Below are positions 1 to 8,398 of a DNA stretch of 64,000 nucleotides, in pieces. The notes beneath the pieces were generated by a model that saw nothing but the letters and a program-made list of their open reading frames with translations, made no database searches and had not been told where the DNA came from. A program made the translations under genes and the position numbers. The stretch is from positions 1 through 64,000 of the forward strand of contig JAIOZY010000012.1 of assembly GCA_021740385.1 (NCBI GenBank), written 5' to 3'. Numbering within the stretch: position 1 is the stretch's first letter; each line of letters starts with the position of its first letter. This DNA is from Prolixibacteraceae bacterium (lineage in GTDB: Bacteria > Bacteroidota > Bacteroidia > Bacteroidales > Prolixibacteraceae).

Positions 1-137
1 CCTGCCCGAAGAAAATGCCAAAAATGCCGCTTGATGAAAATGGAAATCATAAACACCTAATAAACAGCAATATAGAAAATTTTGAAAATATATATTTAAT
101 TGAAAGAAAATACTTTAAATTTTAGTGCGAAACTTGA
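1..137. other. Foreign sequence replacing the 3' half of cas9
   Basis: From about position 138 leftwards the sequence stops matching what a Cas9 should continue with. The last family-like residues are GEAIEKIKD, and after them come 13 unrelated codons and a stop at 96-98. The remaining bases to the window edge are very AT rich next to the junction. A short rightward reading frame (2-34) ends in PEENAKNAA and a stop, which could be the tail of a transposase, but it is too short to identify. I infer an insertion or deletion joint here. The other end lies outside the window, so neither a target duplication nor the element family can be checked. Confidence 0.4.
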
Positions 138-1919
138 GTCCTTTATTTTCTCAATAGCTTCTCCGTCCTTATTTTCTTCACTCATTATTCGTATTACAGC
201 ACGCTCTATTTCATGATGAAAATCGGCAAAATACTCCCAACGTTCACCAAAAGCGTTTTTGATACCACCAAGTAAAACAGCCCTGTCGTATTGAAAACCT
301 TTTTCAAGAAATGGCATAATGTTACGAATGGCTTTTAATGACACATTCCCATAGCCTTCCTTTAAACGCACTTTTTTAATTGTTTCAATATCCTTTCTAA
401 ATCCAAAATCACGTTGCATTTTTTCAAACAACTTATTGTTGTCTTCATAAAAATAGAAGCAGTGCCAAATCTCTTCGAAATGTTCTGCCCAAACTTTTAT
501 AGGGAATAATGGTTTTAATTGTTTCAATGTTGGATTACCTGCAACTTTAAACTTATCATCGTAATTAAATTTTTCGTATGTCAATTTTAGCGTTTTAGGA
601 ATTAAACCAAAATCGAAATTTTTATCCTTTTTATTAATAATGTCTAAAACGACACTCTTTTGTTCATTGCTTAATGGCAGGTTTTTACCAAAACGAATGT
701 TGTTAACAAACTGGAAAGCCCTGAATAATTCAAATTCGGGATGAGATATCGGACAAGGTTTTTTACTGCGTGTAACAGGCTTATTGTTCTTTATGCGAAT
801 TTCACCATTGCCCATTATTACAGGCAACTCGTTCTCGAAACGACAATTACTCAATAAACTTTTTTGTGAACGCAATGGCCTTTGCCAAAACAAAACACTT
901 TCGTTGCTTTTGAATTGAAGTTTATCATTTCCATCGGCATCAATTTCGTGCTCAATATTACCAGCCAAAAACTCTTTCAAGGAAACTTTGCTGTATGAAG
1001 TAATTTTGGTTATACCTTTTGCCCCTACTGCTTCAATGGTAATATTTTCTTCCCCGTATTTTTTGTTTAATGCCATAATTTTTAGACTATTTCGTATACC
1101 ATCCAATGATCCTTTTAGCTCACGTACTTTTTGTGCGTCAACAACACGTTCGTCAATATCAAGGTATTCCGATTGCTTTTTCCAAATCTTTTCAAATTCA
1201 TCTATATACATCTCCCGTGTGGTATAACGCCCCCGGGGTCTTATTTCGAATCCTTCTTCATTGGTTTTTCGAGCAAATGGCTCATTATCTTTGTATCTGA
1301 TTGTGTTAAGATGATTACCTAATGTTGAATTACCAATTTCTGCCTTTGTTTGATTGATTGGTAAAATATTTTCATCGGGCTTTCCTTTGGTGAATATGCT
1401 TGATTCATCGTTACCTTTCCGACTACTTAAAAATCCCCTACGCTGAATAAAATGGTAAAAAATGCGTCCCAACTCGAACATAGTTATAGGCTCGATCAAG
1501 GCTTTTGCCCTTAAATCGTATGGATTAAGGTTAATCCAAAAAGTAAATTCTTCGGTATCGGGAAACTTTTTGCCCTCAGTCTTTTTTGTACGATCCCAGT
1601 TTTTCCATTTCTTAAGTTCATCCATTTCAATGGGACACATTCCCTGCTTAATTAAAACTTCTAACAATTTTATTTTACGAAGACGTTTACGGTAATATTG
1701 TCGGCGCATTTGACGATGCTCCCTGCGGGTGGAGTTTTTGGACTGCTCTTTATCTCCCTGCCCAATGGTTTTGGGTTCAACCCCTTCTGGGAATATTCTT
1801 ACACCTGCATCATCAATGAAATTGTATGAATCTACTTTCCCTTCTTTATTAAAAGTTGCATCTACCACAGCCCACCCAATGCTATTGGTGCCGAGGTCTA
1901 ATCCGAGAATTTTTGCCAT
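96..1919 (-). pseudogene. cas9: Truncated type II-C Cas9 (N-terminal 594 residues plus 13 foreign codons)
   Basis: Cas9 is the crRNA/tracrRNA-guided DNA endonuclease of type II CRISPR systems. The start MAKILGLDLGTNSIGWAVVD is the RuvC-I motif with catalytic Asp8. The arginine-rich bridge helix follows at about 64-90 (RREHRQMRRQYYRKRLRK), then the recognition-lobe signature FIQRRGFLSSRKG at about 157-169, and the sequence stays family-like to about residue 594. Bacteroidota II-C Cas9 proteins are usually about 1350-1500 residues. RuvC-II, HNH, RuvC-III and the PAM-interacting domain are all missing, so nuclease activity is not expected from this product. Reading is otherwise clean, with no internal stops, which suggests a recent break. 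No cas1, cas2 or repeat array is in the window; they would lie to the left if still present. A divergent tracrRNA gene lies directly upstream. Confidence 0.9.
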
Positions 1920-2032
1920 GATTACTGTTTTTTAGTTTAGCTACTGATAATTCTTCAAGTTCGGGGCTGTTGTGAAGCCTGTCGCGTTGAAAAAATGTTT
2001 TAGAAAGGGCAAATTACATAATATTTTTAAAG

Positions 2033-2064
2033 TTTGGAAATTAAACGTTAATTATTTATATTTG
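2033..2064 (+). promoter_or_regulatory. Bacteroidota-type promoter of the tracrRNA
   Basis: TTTG at 2033-2036 and TATATTTG at 2057-2064 are separated by 20 bases. This fits the Bacteroidota vegetative promoter (TTTG, 19-21 bases, TAnnTTTG) exactly. Transcription should begin around 2070, just before the anti-repeat. Confidence 0.75.
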
Positions 2065-2069
2065 TAACA

Positions 2070-2167
2070 CGTTTAAAACAAGAGATTTCAATTTACATCT
2101 TATCACAATAAGGCTATATGCCGAAGGAAGAAATTCCTATACTCCCGCTTCGGTGGGAGTTTTTATT
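2070..2167 (+). ncRNA. tracrRNA of the type II-C CRISPR system
   Basis: The tracrRNA pairs with the crRNA repeat and anchors it in Cas9. The segment lies directly upstream of cas9 and is divergent from it, a common place in type II-C loci. An A/T-rich anti-repeat (about 2070-2108) leads into CACAATAAGGCTATATGCCG, which closely matches the CAATAAGGC nexus of known II-C tracrRNAs such as that of Neisseria meningitidis. A small hairpin AGGAA-GAAA-TTCCT follows (2125-2138), then an 8-bp terminator hairpin with a TTCG loop (2141-2160) and a T-rich tail. A consensus promoter sits at the right distance upstream. The 5' end is inferred from that promoter. The anti-repeat predicts a crRNA repeat beginning near ATTGTGATAAGAT. 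Confidence 0.8.
2141..2167 (+). terminator. Intrinsic terminator of the tracrRNA
   Basis: ACTCCCGC and GTGGGAGT form an 8-bp stem (one G-T pair) around a TTCG loop, followed by TTTTATTT. Confidence 0.8.
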
Positions 2168-2177
2168 TATATCAAAC

Positions 2178-2205
2178 GCTTTCGGGTCTTACAGACCCCG
2201 AAAGG
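2178..2205. repeat. REP-like inverted repeat
   Basis: CTTTCGGGTCT and AGACCCCGAAAG face each other across a few bases, with one extra C in the right arm. A related half-copy (TTTTCGGGTCTGAAAG) occurs near 3419, after the flavodoxin-like gene. This looks like a small dispersed intergenic palindrome. Nothing else is recognised between the tracrRNA and the Crp-family gene. Confidence 0.4.
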
Positions 2206-2307
2206 TTTTCCACCGACCCCGAAATAACTTTAAGACCTTCGGGCGTCTTGATCACTTTTGATGAATAAATGAATTCCATTATATTTACGATTCAAAATCC
2301 ATCATTC

Positions 2308-2886
2308 ATGGAACCGATTGATATTCTTGCTAATTACCTAAAAGAAAACACTTCGTTTTCAAGCCACGAGGTTGAAATCGTTTGTTCTTTTTTTCAACCT
2401 GAGCGTTTATCAAAAGAAGAAATTCTTTTTGCAAGTGGAAACCTGTATTCAAAAATAGTTTATGTGGCGGAAGGTATATTGCGTTCATTTATCTATAATG
2501 ACAATGGTGAAGAGATCGTAAAAACGTTCATAAGCGAAAATGATTTTATTGCTGAAATTAACAGTTTTGAAAACGATACTCCGGCAGCTTTTAATGTCGC
2601 TGCAATTACGCCATGCCAGGTGCTGACACTATCAAAAACCGATTCGGAAAAACTTATCGGGCATTTGCCAAAATGGGAAATGGCTGCTAAAGAGGGTATG
2701 ACTAAGGCCATGAATTTGATGATAAGAAAACAGGAGTTTTTATACATGGGCGATGCCATTGACAAGTACAAATATTTTGTGCAAAATTATCCCGGGTTGG
2801 CTCTTCGGTTGCCCCTAAAATACATTTCTTCCTATCTTCAAATTACCCAGAGCTCCCTGAGCCGCATTCGAAAGCAACTTTGGTAA
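2308..2886 (+). CDS. Crp/Fnr-family transcriptional regulator
   Basis: About 192 residues. The first ~120 residues read as a cyclic-nucleotide-binding-type beta roll (LFASGNLYSKIVYVAEGILR, then GEEIVKTFISENDFIAEINS). The C-terminal part, PLKYISSYLQITQSSLSRIR, is a winged-helix recognition segment typical of the Bacteroidota Crp/Fnr branch. No Fnr-type cysteine cluster is visible, so an iron-sulfur oxygen sensor is unlikely; the ligand is unknown. I prefer the start at MEPIDILANYL; an in-frame ATG at 2269 would add 13 residues. The flavodoxin-like gene begins shortly downstream on the same strand and is a plausible target or operon partner. Confidence 0.8.
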   Translation: MEPIDILANYLKENTSFSSHEVEIVCSFFQPERLSKEEILFASGNLYSKIVYVAEGILRSFIYNDNGEEIVKTFISENDFIAEINSFENDTPAAFNVAAITPCQVLTLSKTDSEKLIGHLPKWEMAAKEGMTKAMNLMIRKQEFLYMGDAIDKYKYFVQNYPGLALRLPLKYISSYLQITQSSLSRIRKQLW

Positions 2887-2975
2887 TTATTTGTCATATG
2901 ACAAATTTTTTCTGGAAGCACATCGCTTACTTTGAAATGAAAATTTATTGGATTTATTCATTCAAATGTAAAGCT

Positions 2976-3398
2976 ATGAAACGAGCAATTATTTTTTATC
3001 AAAGCAAAACAGGAACAACGAAAAATTACGCAAAAGAAATTGAAGCTTATCTTCAAACCTTAAACATTGATTCCAGGTGCATACACGTTAATGAATACAA
3101 GGAAAAAGAGCCCCTGGATGTTGATTACCTGATGCTGGGATGCTGGACAAAAGGCCTGATGATCCTTTTTCAAAAGCCCGATGAAGTATGGAACAAGTTT
3201 GCTGAAAAATTAAATGTCCCTGACCATTCAAAGGTGGCATTGTTTGCAACCTACAAAATTAGTACCGGAAGCATGTTTAAAAATATGGAAAAACAAATTC
3301 ATCTTACCGGAGGTACGTGCCCGGCCAGGCTAAAATCCCGCAATGGTACCTTATCGAAAAAGGATAAGGCAGCATTAACCCGACTTGTATGTAATTAA
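2976..3398 (+). CDS. Flavodoxin-like family protein
   Basis: About 140 residues. It begins MKRAIIFYQSKTGTTKNYAK, an FMN phosphate-binding loop of the flavodoxin fold (S/T-x-T-G-x-T type). The central DVDYLMLGCWTKGLMI matches the second flavin-side segment of short flavodoxin-like proteins. Probable role: electron carrier or FMN-dependent redox protein in the cytoplasm; partner unknown. An upstream in-frame extension exists (from about 2880), but its translation is unlike a flavodoxin start, so I place the start just before the conserved beta strand. It lies directly downstream of the Crp/Fnr gene on the same strand. Confidence 0.7.
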   Translation: MKRAIIFYQSKTGTTKNYAKEIEAYLQTLNIDSRCIHVNEYKEKEPLDVDYLMLGCWTKGLMILFQKPDEVWNKFAEKLNVPDHSKVALFATYKISTGSMFKNMEKQIHLTGGTCPARLKSRNGTLSKKDKAALTRLVCN

Positions 3399-3470
3399 AT
3401 TACAATTATTTAAATACTTTTCGGGTCTGAAAGATGCTGAAAGATTTTGCCCCTTACGAACGAAAAACCC

Positions 3471-3814
3471 GAGGGGCTGTCTCAAAAGTCAGTCCTTTTT
3501 TTCTTTACTTTCAATTTGTAAGTAACAGGTAGTTTTATCGGGCTGAATTGAAAATCGGCGAAGCCAAAACCAATTTATTTCAGCTCAATGCAATCCCGAT
3601 AAAACCGGGGGGCACATTGGGTTCTATGGGTATGAATAATTTTTTGCCCTGAAAGGGCATCTAATTTATTATTTATCAATCTATTAAACTGGGCCTTCAG
3701 CCCGCTCTGTTTTGCCCCTCTTATTTTCCCAAGGTGTTACCTTGGGCTGAAATGATTAAGCCCTTCAGGCTTTTACTTACAAATTATAAGTTACTCTACT
3801 TTTGAGACAACCTC
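3471..3814. mobile_element. MITE-like non-autonomous element (~344 bp)
   Basis: The ends are inverted: TGTCTCAAAAGT at 3478-3489 and its complement at 3798-3809, both next to GAGG/CCTC. A second, nested pair is present, AATTTGTAAGTAA at 3513-3525 and its complement at 3773-3785. The termini resemble the GAGGCTGTCTCAAAA ends seen on some IS1182-type elements (recollection, not searched). There is no transposase gene inside. The interior holds phrases such as GCCCTGAAAGGGC and CCCAAGGTGTTACCTTGGG that are common in Bacteroidota intergenic DNA. I see no clear target duplication. Confidence 0.6.
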
Positions 3815-3837
3815 GTCTTTAACTCGCCAAAGCAAAA

Positions 3838-3954
3838 ACATCCGTGTTCATCCGTGTGCATCTGAGGACTAAAAACTTTGCCGAAGGCAATAATCATCCG
3901 TGTGCATCTGTGTGCATCTGTGGACTAAAAACTTTTGCCGAAGGCAAAAACATC
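3838..3954. repeat. Two-copy tandem repeat, ~56-60 bp unit
   Basis: The phrase ATCCGTGTGCATCTG-GGACTAAAAACTTT-GCCGAAGGCAA occurs twice in direct orientation with small differences. Inside each unit the hexamer-rich part (CATCCGTGT / CATCTGTGT) is itself repeated. No gene is evident in 3399-3971 apart from this repeat and the MITE-like element. Confidence 0.6.
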
Positions 3955-3971
3955 AATACCTATCCGGGTCT

Positions 3972-4304
3972 TTATTCCCCTTCATACAGCCGAACAATCT
4001 TATCCATCTTTTGCGCCAGTTCTGAAACACTTACATTTCGGGTCTCGCGGATGTATTCCCGGCCATCAACAAAAAAAAGTACTACCGGAACGGTAAAAAC
4101 AGTATACCGTGAAGCCAGTACGGGAGCCTTTTCTGCCTTAACTTCAAAAATTCTCACGGTAGGAAATTGCTGTTCAACAAGCATTTCAATTTTGGGTTTC
4201 AAGGCATTGCACACGTTGCAGCTCTGACCCGAAAAGTATGCCAGCACCAGGGGGTTTTCTTCCCGTGCTTTTTCAAAACAGTTAACGTCGGTTATTTCTT
4301 TCAT
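3972..4304 (-). CDS. Thioredoxin-family protein
   Basis: 110 residues. The active-site motif is CNVC within AYFSGQSCNVCNALKP, and the typical cis-proline segment FTVPVVLFFVDGRE follows. No signal peptide is seen with the start chosen (MKEITDVNCF), so it is probably cytoplasmic. Role: thiol-disulfide exchange on unknown partners. Length fits a single thioredoxin domain. A longer frame to 4391 adds 29 residues with no thioredoxin similarity, so I chose the internal Met. It is a monocistronic gene, convergent with the repeat region. A hairpin CCCGCCTGGGCGGG lies about 50 bp upstream of the start. Confidence 0.85.
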   Translation of the reverse strand: MKEITDVNCFEKAREENPLVLAYFSGQSCNVCNALKPKIEMLVEQQFPTVRIFEVKAEKAPVLASRYTVFTVPVVLFFVDGREYIRETRNVSVSELAQKMDKIVRLYEGE

Positions 4305-4499
4305 ACTATTAAAATTATTAGTTTTTAAATGTATAGTATGGAACTTCTCCCGCCTGGGCGGGATCGTTTCATAAAAAAAGGATTGGTTCATACAATTTAA
4401 GCAGGAAACTGCTTCGGTTGTTTAAATTTTAACCGTATTTTTCGATCAGGTTTTAAAATTTCTTTTCATATTTATTGTTCAAATTAAAATTTTCAAACG

Positions 4500-5267
4500 A
4501 TGAGATCACACGAAGTAGACTACAAAATTATTGGGCACGATGTGCAACTTGTTGAAATAGAGCTCGACCCTAACGAAACCGTTATTGCCGAAGCAGGTAC
4601 CATGTTGTACATGGAACCCGGGATCGATTTCCAAACCAAAATGGGCGACGGCTCAAACCCGAACGAAGGGCTTTTCGGCAAACTGTTAAAAGGTGCCGGA
4701 CGCATGATCACCGGCGAGTCGCTGTTCCTCACTCACTTCACCAACCGCGGTAGCGGAAAAAGCCACGTGGCCTTTGCCGGACCATACCCGGGTACCATAA
4801 TCCCGGTCGATTTGCTGCAATATGGCGGACAAATAACCGTGCAGCGCGATGCTTTCCTCTGTGCTGCACTGGGCACAAGCGTTAGCGTAACGCTAAGCCG
4901 CAAACTTGGCGCCGGATTTTTTGGCGGCGAAGGGTTCATCCTGCAAAAGCTCGAAGGAGACGGGAAAGCATTTATCCACGCAGGGGGAACAGTAATTGAA
5001 CGACAGTTGAACGGTGAAACCCTCAGGGTCGATACCGGGTGCATTGTTGGTTTTACCGGTGGCATTAATTACGACATCCAGCAGGCCGGTGGGTTAAAGT
5101 CGATGGTTTTTGGCGGCGAAGGACTATTCCTGGCTACATTAAGCGGCCATGGTAAAGTGTGGCTCCAGTCAATGCCCATCAGCAAACTCATCAGGGAAAT
5201 ATCGCCACGGGGCGGAAACCAGCGCAAAGAAACCGGCGGGTTACTTAACCAGTTTTTACAAGATTAA
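4500..5267 (+). CDS. TIGR00266 / AIM24-family protein
   Basis: 255 residues, close to the family's usual length. Features are the opening [23 protein letters not shown], the glycine-rich beta-strand repeats ([42 protein letters not shown]) and the basic C-terminus. The family forms a beta-sandwich barrel of unknown biochemical role; the mitochondrial homologue AIM24 is linked to inner-membrane organisation. No signal peptide. Two further genes follow with a short gap and then an overlap, forming an apparent three-gene operon with 5292 and 5584. Confidence 0.85.
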   Translation: MRSHEVDYKIIGHDVQLVEIELDPNETVIAEAGTMLYMEPGIDFQTKMGDGSNPNEGLFGKLLKGAGRMITGESLFLTHFTNRGSGKSHVAFAGPYPGTIIPVDLLQYGGQITVQRDAFLCAALGTSVSVTLSRKLGAGFFGGEGFILQKLEGDGKAFIHAGGTVIERQLNGETLRVDTGCIVGFTGGINYDIQQAGGLKSMVFGGEGLFLATLSGHGKVWLQSMPISKLIREISPRGGNQRKETGGLLNQFLQD

Positions 5268-5291
5268 ATTAGCCAAACTTTAAACAAAAAG

Positions 5292-5591
5292 ATGAGCACT
5301 AAACCAAAACAGGAACCTGTTGACGAAGAGACCCGGATCATTCTCGATCACCTTTACAGCAATGCGCCAACAACCATGCGCTTACCCAACGGAGAAACAA
5401 CCGTTGTGCCCGAAACCGGAAACATTGGGCTAATGGCAGCAGGCTATCGCGGGATACTGGCCTGGCGTAAAATACGGGAAGAGAAATACGGGAAACGGAT
5501 TTTCTCACCCCTCGCCGAAATTTTTAAACGTTACAAAGAGATGACCAACAAGAACCGGGAACCGGATAAAAAGAAACCTGCCGATGAATAA
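5292..5591 (+). CDS. Small conserved-looking protein of unknown function
   Basis: 99 residues, charged at both ends and rich in Lys/Glu at the C-terminus (NREPDKKKPADE). The middle part, GNIGLMAAGYRGILAWRKIREEKYGKRIF, could form one amphipathic or weakly hydrophobic helix. I do not recognise the family. It lies 24 bp after the TIGR00266 gene, and its last codons overlap the start of the phosphodiesterase fusion by 8 bp. This arrangement supports translational coupling and a function tied to those neighbours. Confidence 0.6.
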   Translation: MSTKPKQEPVDEETRIILDHLYSNAPTTMRLPNGETTVVPETGNIGLMAAGYRGILAWRKIREEKYGKRIFSPLAEIFKRYKEMTNKNREPDKKKPADE

Positions 5592-8334
5592 GCAAAAAAA
5601 GAAAGTACTGCTCCTGGGATGGGATGCCGCCGACTGGAAAATCATAAACCGGCTGATTGACAACGGGCAAATGCCGGCAACAAAACACCTGATCGAAAAC
5701 GGGGTTATGGGCAACATTTCAACCCTCACGCCGGCCTATTCACCCATGCTTTGGACGACCATTGCCACGGGAAAATACCCCGACAAGCACGGGATACTCG
5801 GTTTTTCGGAACCCACCCCCGACCATTCGGCTATACGCCCGGTATCAACATCATCGCGCAAAGTAAAAGCCCTTTGGAACATTCTTACACAAAAAGGATA
5901 TAAAACCCACGTGGTAAACTGGTGGCCTTCGTTCCCGGCCGAACCCGTTAACGGGATATACGTGTCGAACATGTACCCGAAAAACGCCGGCATGCCTATC
6001 GATAACCAGCCATTACCCAAAGATGCCGTGCACCCGTCCGACCTGCAAAACCTGTTTGCACATTTCAGGGTACACCCGCTCGAACTTACGGCCGAACACA
6101 TCCTGCCGTTTGTGCCCGATCTTGAAATGGACATTTCAAAAATCGAAAAGAAAACAGAAACTGTTGCCAAACTCATTGCCGAAGCATCGAGCGTGCAGGC
6201 CGCTGCCACACTTGCCCTTGAACATGAGGAATGGGACTTTGCCGCCATTTACTGGGACACCGTCGACCACTTTTGCCACGCTTTCATGAATTACTCTCCC
6301 CCGCAAATGAAAGGCATTAAAGACGAAGACTATAAACTTTACCAACACGTTGTTGACGGTGCCTACCGGCTTATGGACATGATGCTGGCCCGGCTGCTGC
6401 AAATGATTGATGAAAACTGCACGGTGATTTTGCTTTCCGACCACGGATTTAAATCGGGGCACCTGCGCAACTTACACACGCCCAACGAACCGGCGGGGCC
6501 GGCTTTCCACCATCGCGATGTGGGTATTTTTTGTGCCATGGGACCGGGCATCCACAAAGACGAAATGGTATACGGGGCTTCGTTGCTCGATATCACCCCC
6601 ACCATCCTCTCCATTTTTGATATTCCAATTGGTGAAGACATGGATGGCAAACCGCTGCTCGAAATATTCAAAAACCCGCCCAAAGTAAAAACCATACCCT
6701 CGTGGGAAAACGTTCCCGGCGAATGCGGCATGCTGCCCGATGAAAAACGCGACCTCGACCCGGCCGTTTCAGCCGACGCAATAAAACAACTCATTGAGTT
6801 GGGCTATATCGAAGACCCGGGGAAGAACGTTTCCGAAGCTATCGATAAAACCGTTGATGAACTCGACTATAACCTCGCGCAGGTATATGTTGGAACCAAT
6901 CGCCTTCAGGAAGCAAAACCGCTCCTGGAAAAACTCTTCAACAAAAACCCACACCGTGGACGATATGCCTTTAAACTCATTAATTGCTACCTGAGTGAGG
7001 GAAACTGGAACGAAGCCGAAAAATGCATTGAAAAATTCAAAAACCATGCTGCAAAAAAAATACTGACCAAAGAACAGCTCGACCGGATAAAAAACCGAAA
7101 AGTGCCCGCAATGTTAAAACCCGTTGAAAAACAGCAATGGGCAAGGGAACATAAAATCACACCGTTTAAAGAGAGCATGCAGGCCAAAAACGATCTTTTT
7201 AACATTAAAATAATCGAAGGCGACATTTTGCTGAAAAAGGGCAAACCGCGTAAAGCGCTTCAGAAATACCGCGAAATTGAAAAAGACAAACCCAAAACCC
7301 GCGGTGCAAACTATCAAATGGGTAACGCGTTTTTGAAACTGCAACAGTGGAAAGATGCCGAAAACCTTTTCAGCAAGGTATTAGCGTTCGATCCCGACCA
7401 TCAGAATGCATGGCTTGGAATGGGCATTAGTTGTTTTAAGCAGGGTAAAAACGAAGAAGCGCTTACACATTTATTAAATGCCGCATCGCTGAATTTTTAC
7501 AATCCCGTAACCCATTTTAACATAGGCCGTGTTTTGAATGAAACGCAAAAATACAACGAAGCAGCCAAATCGTTTGAAACGGTGCTGAGAATCAACCCAA
7601 ATTTCGGTCTTGCCCGCAATTCCCTTATCGAACTGCTGGAGAAAAAATTAAACAACCCGCAAAAAGCAAAACAATTCAGGGAGGGCGAACCACCACAAAA
7701 TGAAGAAGAAACAGTACCGGCTTCGGAATATCTCTTAATAAAACCCACGCAAAATAAAGCAGACACCACGCCCATTATTGTTGTAAGCGGCCTGCCCCGG
7801 TCGGGCACCTCAATGATGATGCAATTGCTCGAAAAAGCCGGCGTGCCCCTGTTTACCGATGAAGCACGTGGAACCGACGAAAACAATCTGAAAGGGTATT
7901 ACGAACACGAAAAGGTAAAACAACTGGTAAGGAACAGCCGTTGGCTTGGCGAAGCCAAAGGGAAAGCCGTTAAAATTGTTTTGCCTCTGTTGTACAAAAT
8001 CCCGGCCACCTTCAATTACAAAATAATTATGATGAAGCGCGATATGGAAGAGGTTATTGAATCGCAACACCGCATGTTGGTAAATACCGGAAAAATAGAT
8101 GAAGGCATTTATGCTTCGGGAATAGAAGCCACCTACGCAAAATACCTTGAGCGGCTTGAAGGATGGGCGCAACGAAACAAAAACGTTGAATTGCTGGAAA
8201 TTGACTACAACAAAGCGGTAACCAATCCCGTTGAAACAGCCCGTAAGGTTATTGGTTTTTTAAACCTCGGGAAGGAGGAAGAAAAAATTGCTTCATCCAT
8301 TAATCCAGAATTGTACCGTACAAAAAAACAATGA
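5584..8334 (+). CDS. Phosphodiesterase-TPR-sulfotransferase fusion protein
   Basis: 916 residues in three parts. Residues 1-~390 are a type I phosphodiesterase/nucleotide pyrophosphatase (alkaline-phosphatase superfamily). Seen motifs are VLLLGWDAADW (metal-binding Asp), the nucleophile region TPAYSPMLWTTIATGKYPDKHGI, YWDTVDHFCH, and LLSDHGFKSGH. Residues ~430-700 contain TPR-like helical repeats (for example GNAFLKLQQWKDAENLFSKV). Residues ~730-916 are a sulfotransferase-like domain with the PAPS 5'-phosphate loop SGLPRSGTSMM at ~734-744. There is no signal peptide, so the protein is probably cytoplasmic. The combination suggests hydrolysis of a phospho- or nucleotide ester coupled to sulfate transfer, but substrates are unknown. 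It overlaps the preceding small gene. Confidence 0.85.
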   Translation: MNKQKKKVLLLGWDAADWKIINRLIDNGQMPATKHLIENGVMGNISTLTPAYSPMLWTTIATGKYPDKHGILGFSEPTPDHSAIRPVSTSSRKVKALWNILTQKGYKTHVVNWWPSFPAEPVNGIYVSNMYPKNAGMPIDNQPLPKDAVHPSDLQNLFAHFRVHPLELTAEHILPFVPDLEMDISKIEKKTETVAKLIAEASSVQAAATLALEHEEWDFAAIYWDTVDHFCHAFMNYSPPQMKGIKDEDYKLYQHVVDGAYRLMDMMLARLLQMIDENCTVILLSDHGFKSGHLRNLHTPNEPAGPAFHHRDVGIFCAMGPGIHKDEMVYGASLLDITPTILSIFDIPIGEDMDGKPLLEIFKNPPKVKTIPSWENVPGECGMLPDEKRDLDPAVSADAIKQLIELGYIEDPGKNVSEAIDKTVDELDYNLAQVYVGTNRLQEAKPLLEKLFNKNPHRGRYAFKLINCYLSEGNWNEAEKCIEKFKNHAAKKILTKEQLDRIKNRKVPAMLKPVEKQQWAREHKITPFKESMQAKNDLFNIKIIEGDILLKKGKPRKALQKYREIEKDKPKTRGANYQMGNAFLKLQQWKDAENLFSKVLAFDPDHQNAWLGMGISCFKQGKNEEALTHLLNAASLNFYNPVTHFNIGRVLNETQKYNEAAKSFETVLRINPNFGLARNSLIELLEKKLNNPQKAKQFREGEPPQNEEETVPASEYLLIKPTQNKADTTPIIVVSGLPRSGTSMMMQLLEKAGVPLFTDEARGTDENNLKGYYEHEKVKQLVRNSRWLGEAKGKAVKIVLPLLYKIPATFNYKIIMMKRDMEEVIESQHRMLVNTGKIDEGIYASGIEATYAKYLERLEGWAQRNKNVELLEIDYNKAVTNPVETARKVIGFLNLGKEEEKIASSINPELYRTKKQ

Positions 8335-8398
8335 TTTAAAAAAAACGTATCTTTATAAACCAACAAATGTTAAATATCCGATTACCTAAACCTGAAAT

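Noticed and set aside
2-34. C-terminus of a transposase at the left edge
   Set aside because: Only ten codons are visible; the family cannot be supported, so it is mentioned only as a possibility within the edge segment.
3844-4227. 127-residue frame across the tandem repeat
   Set aside because: It is a read-through of the repeat (repeated NFAEG phrases) and then of the thioredoxin gene in antisense.
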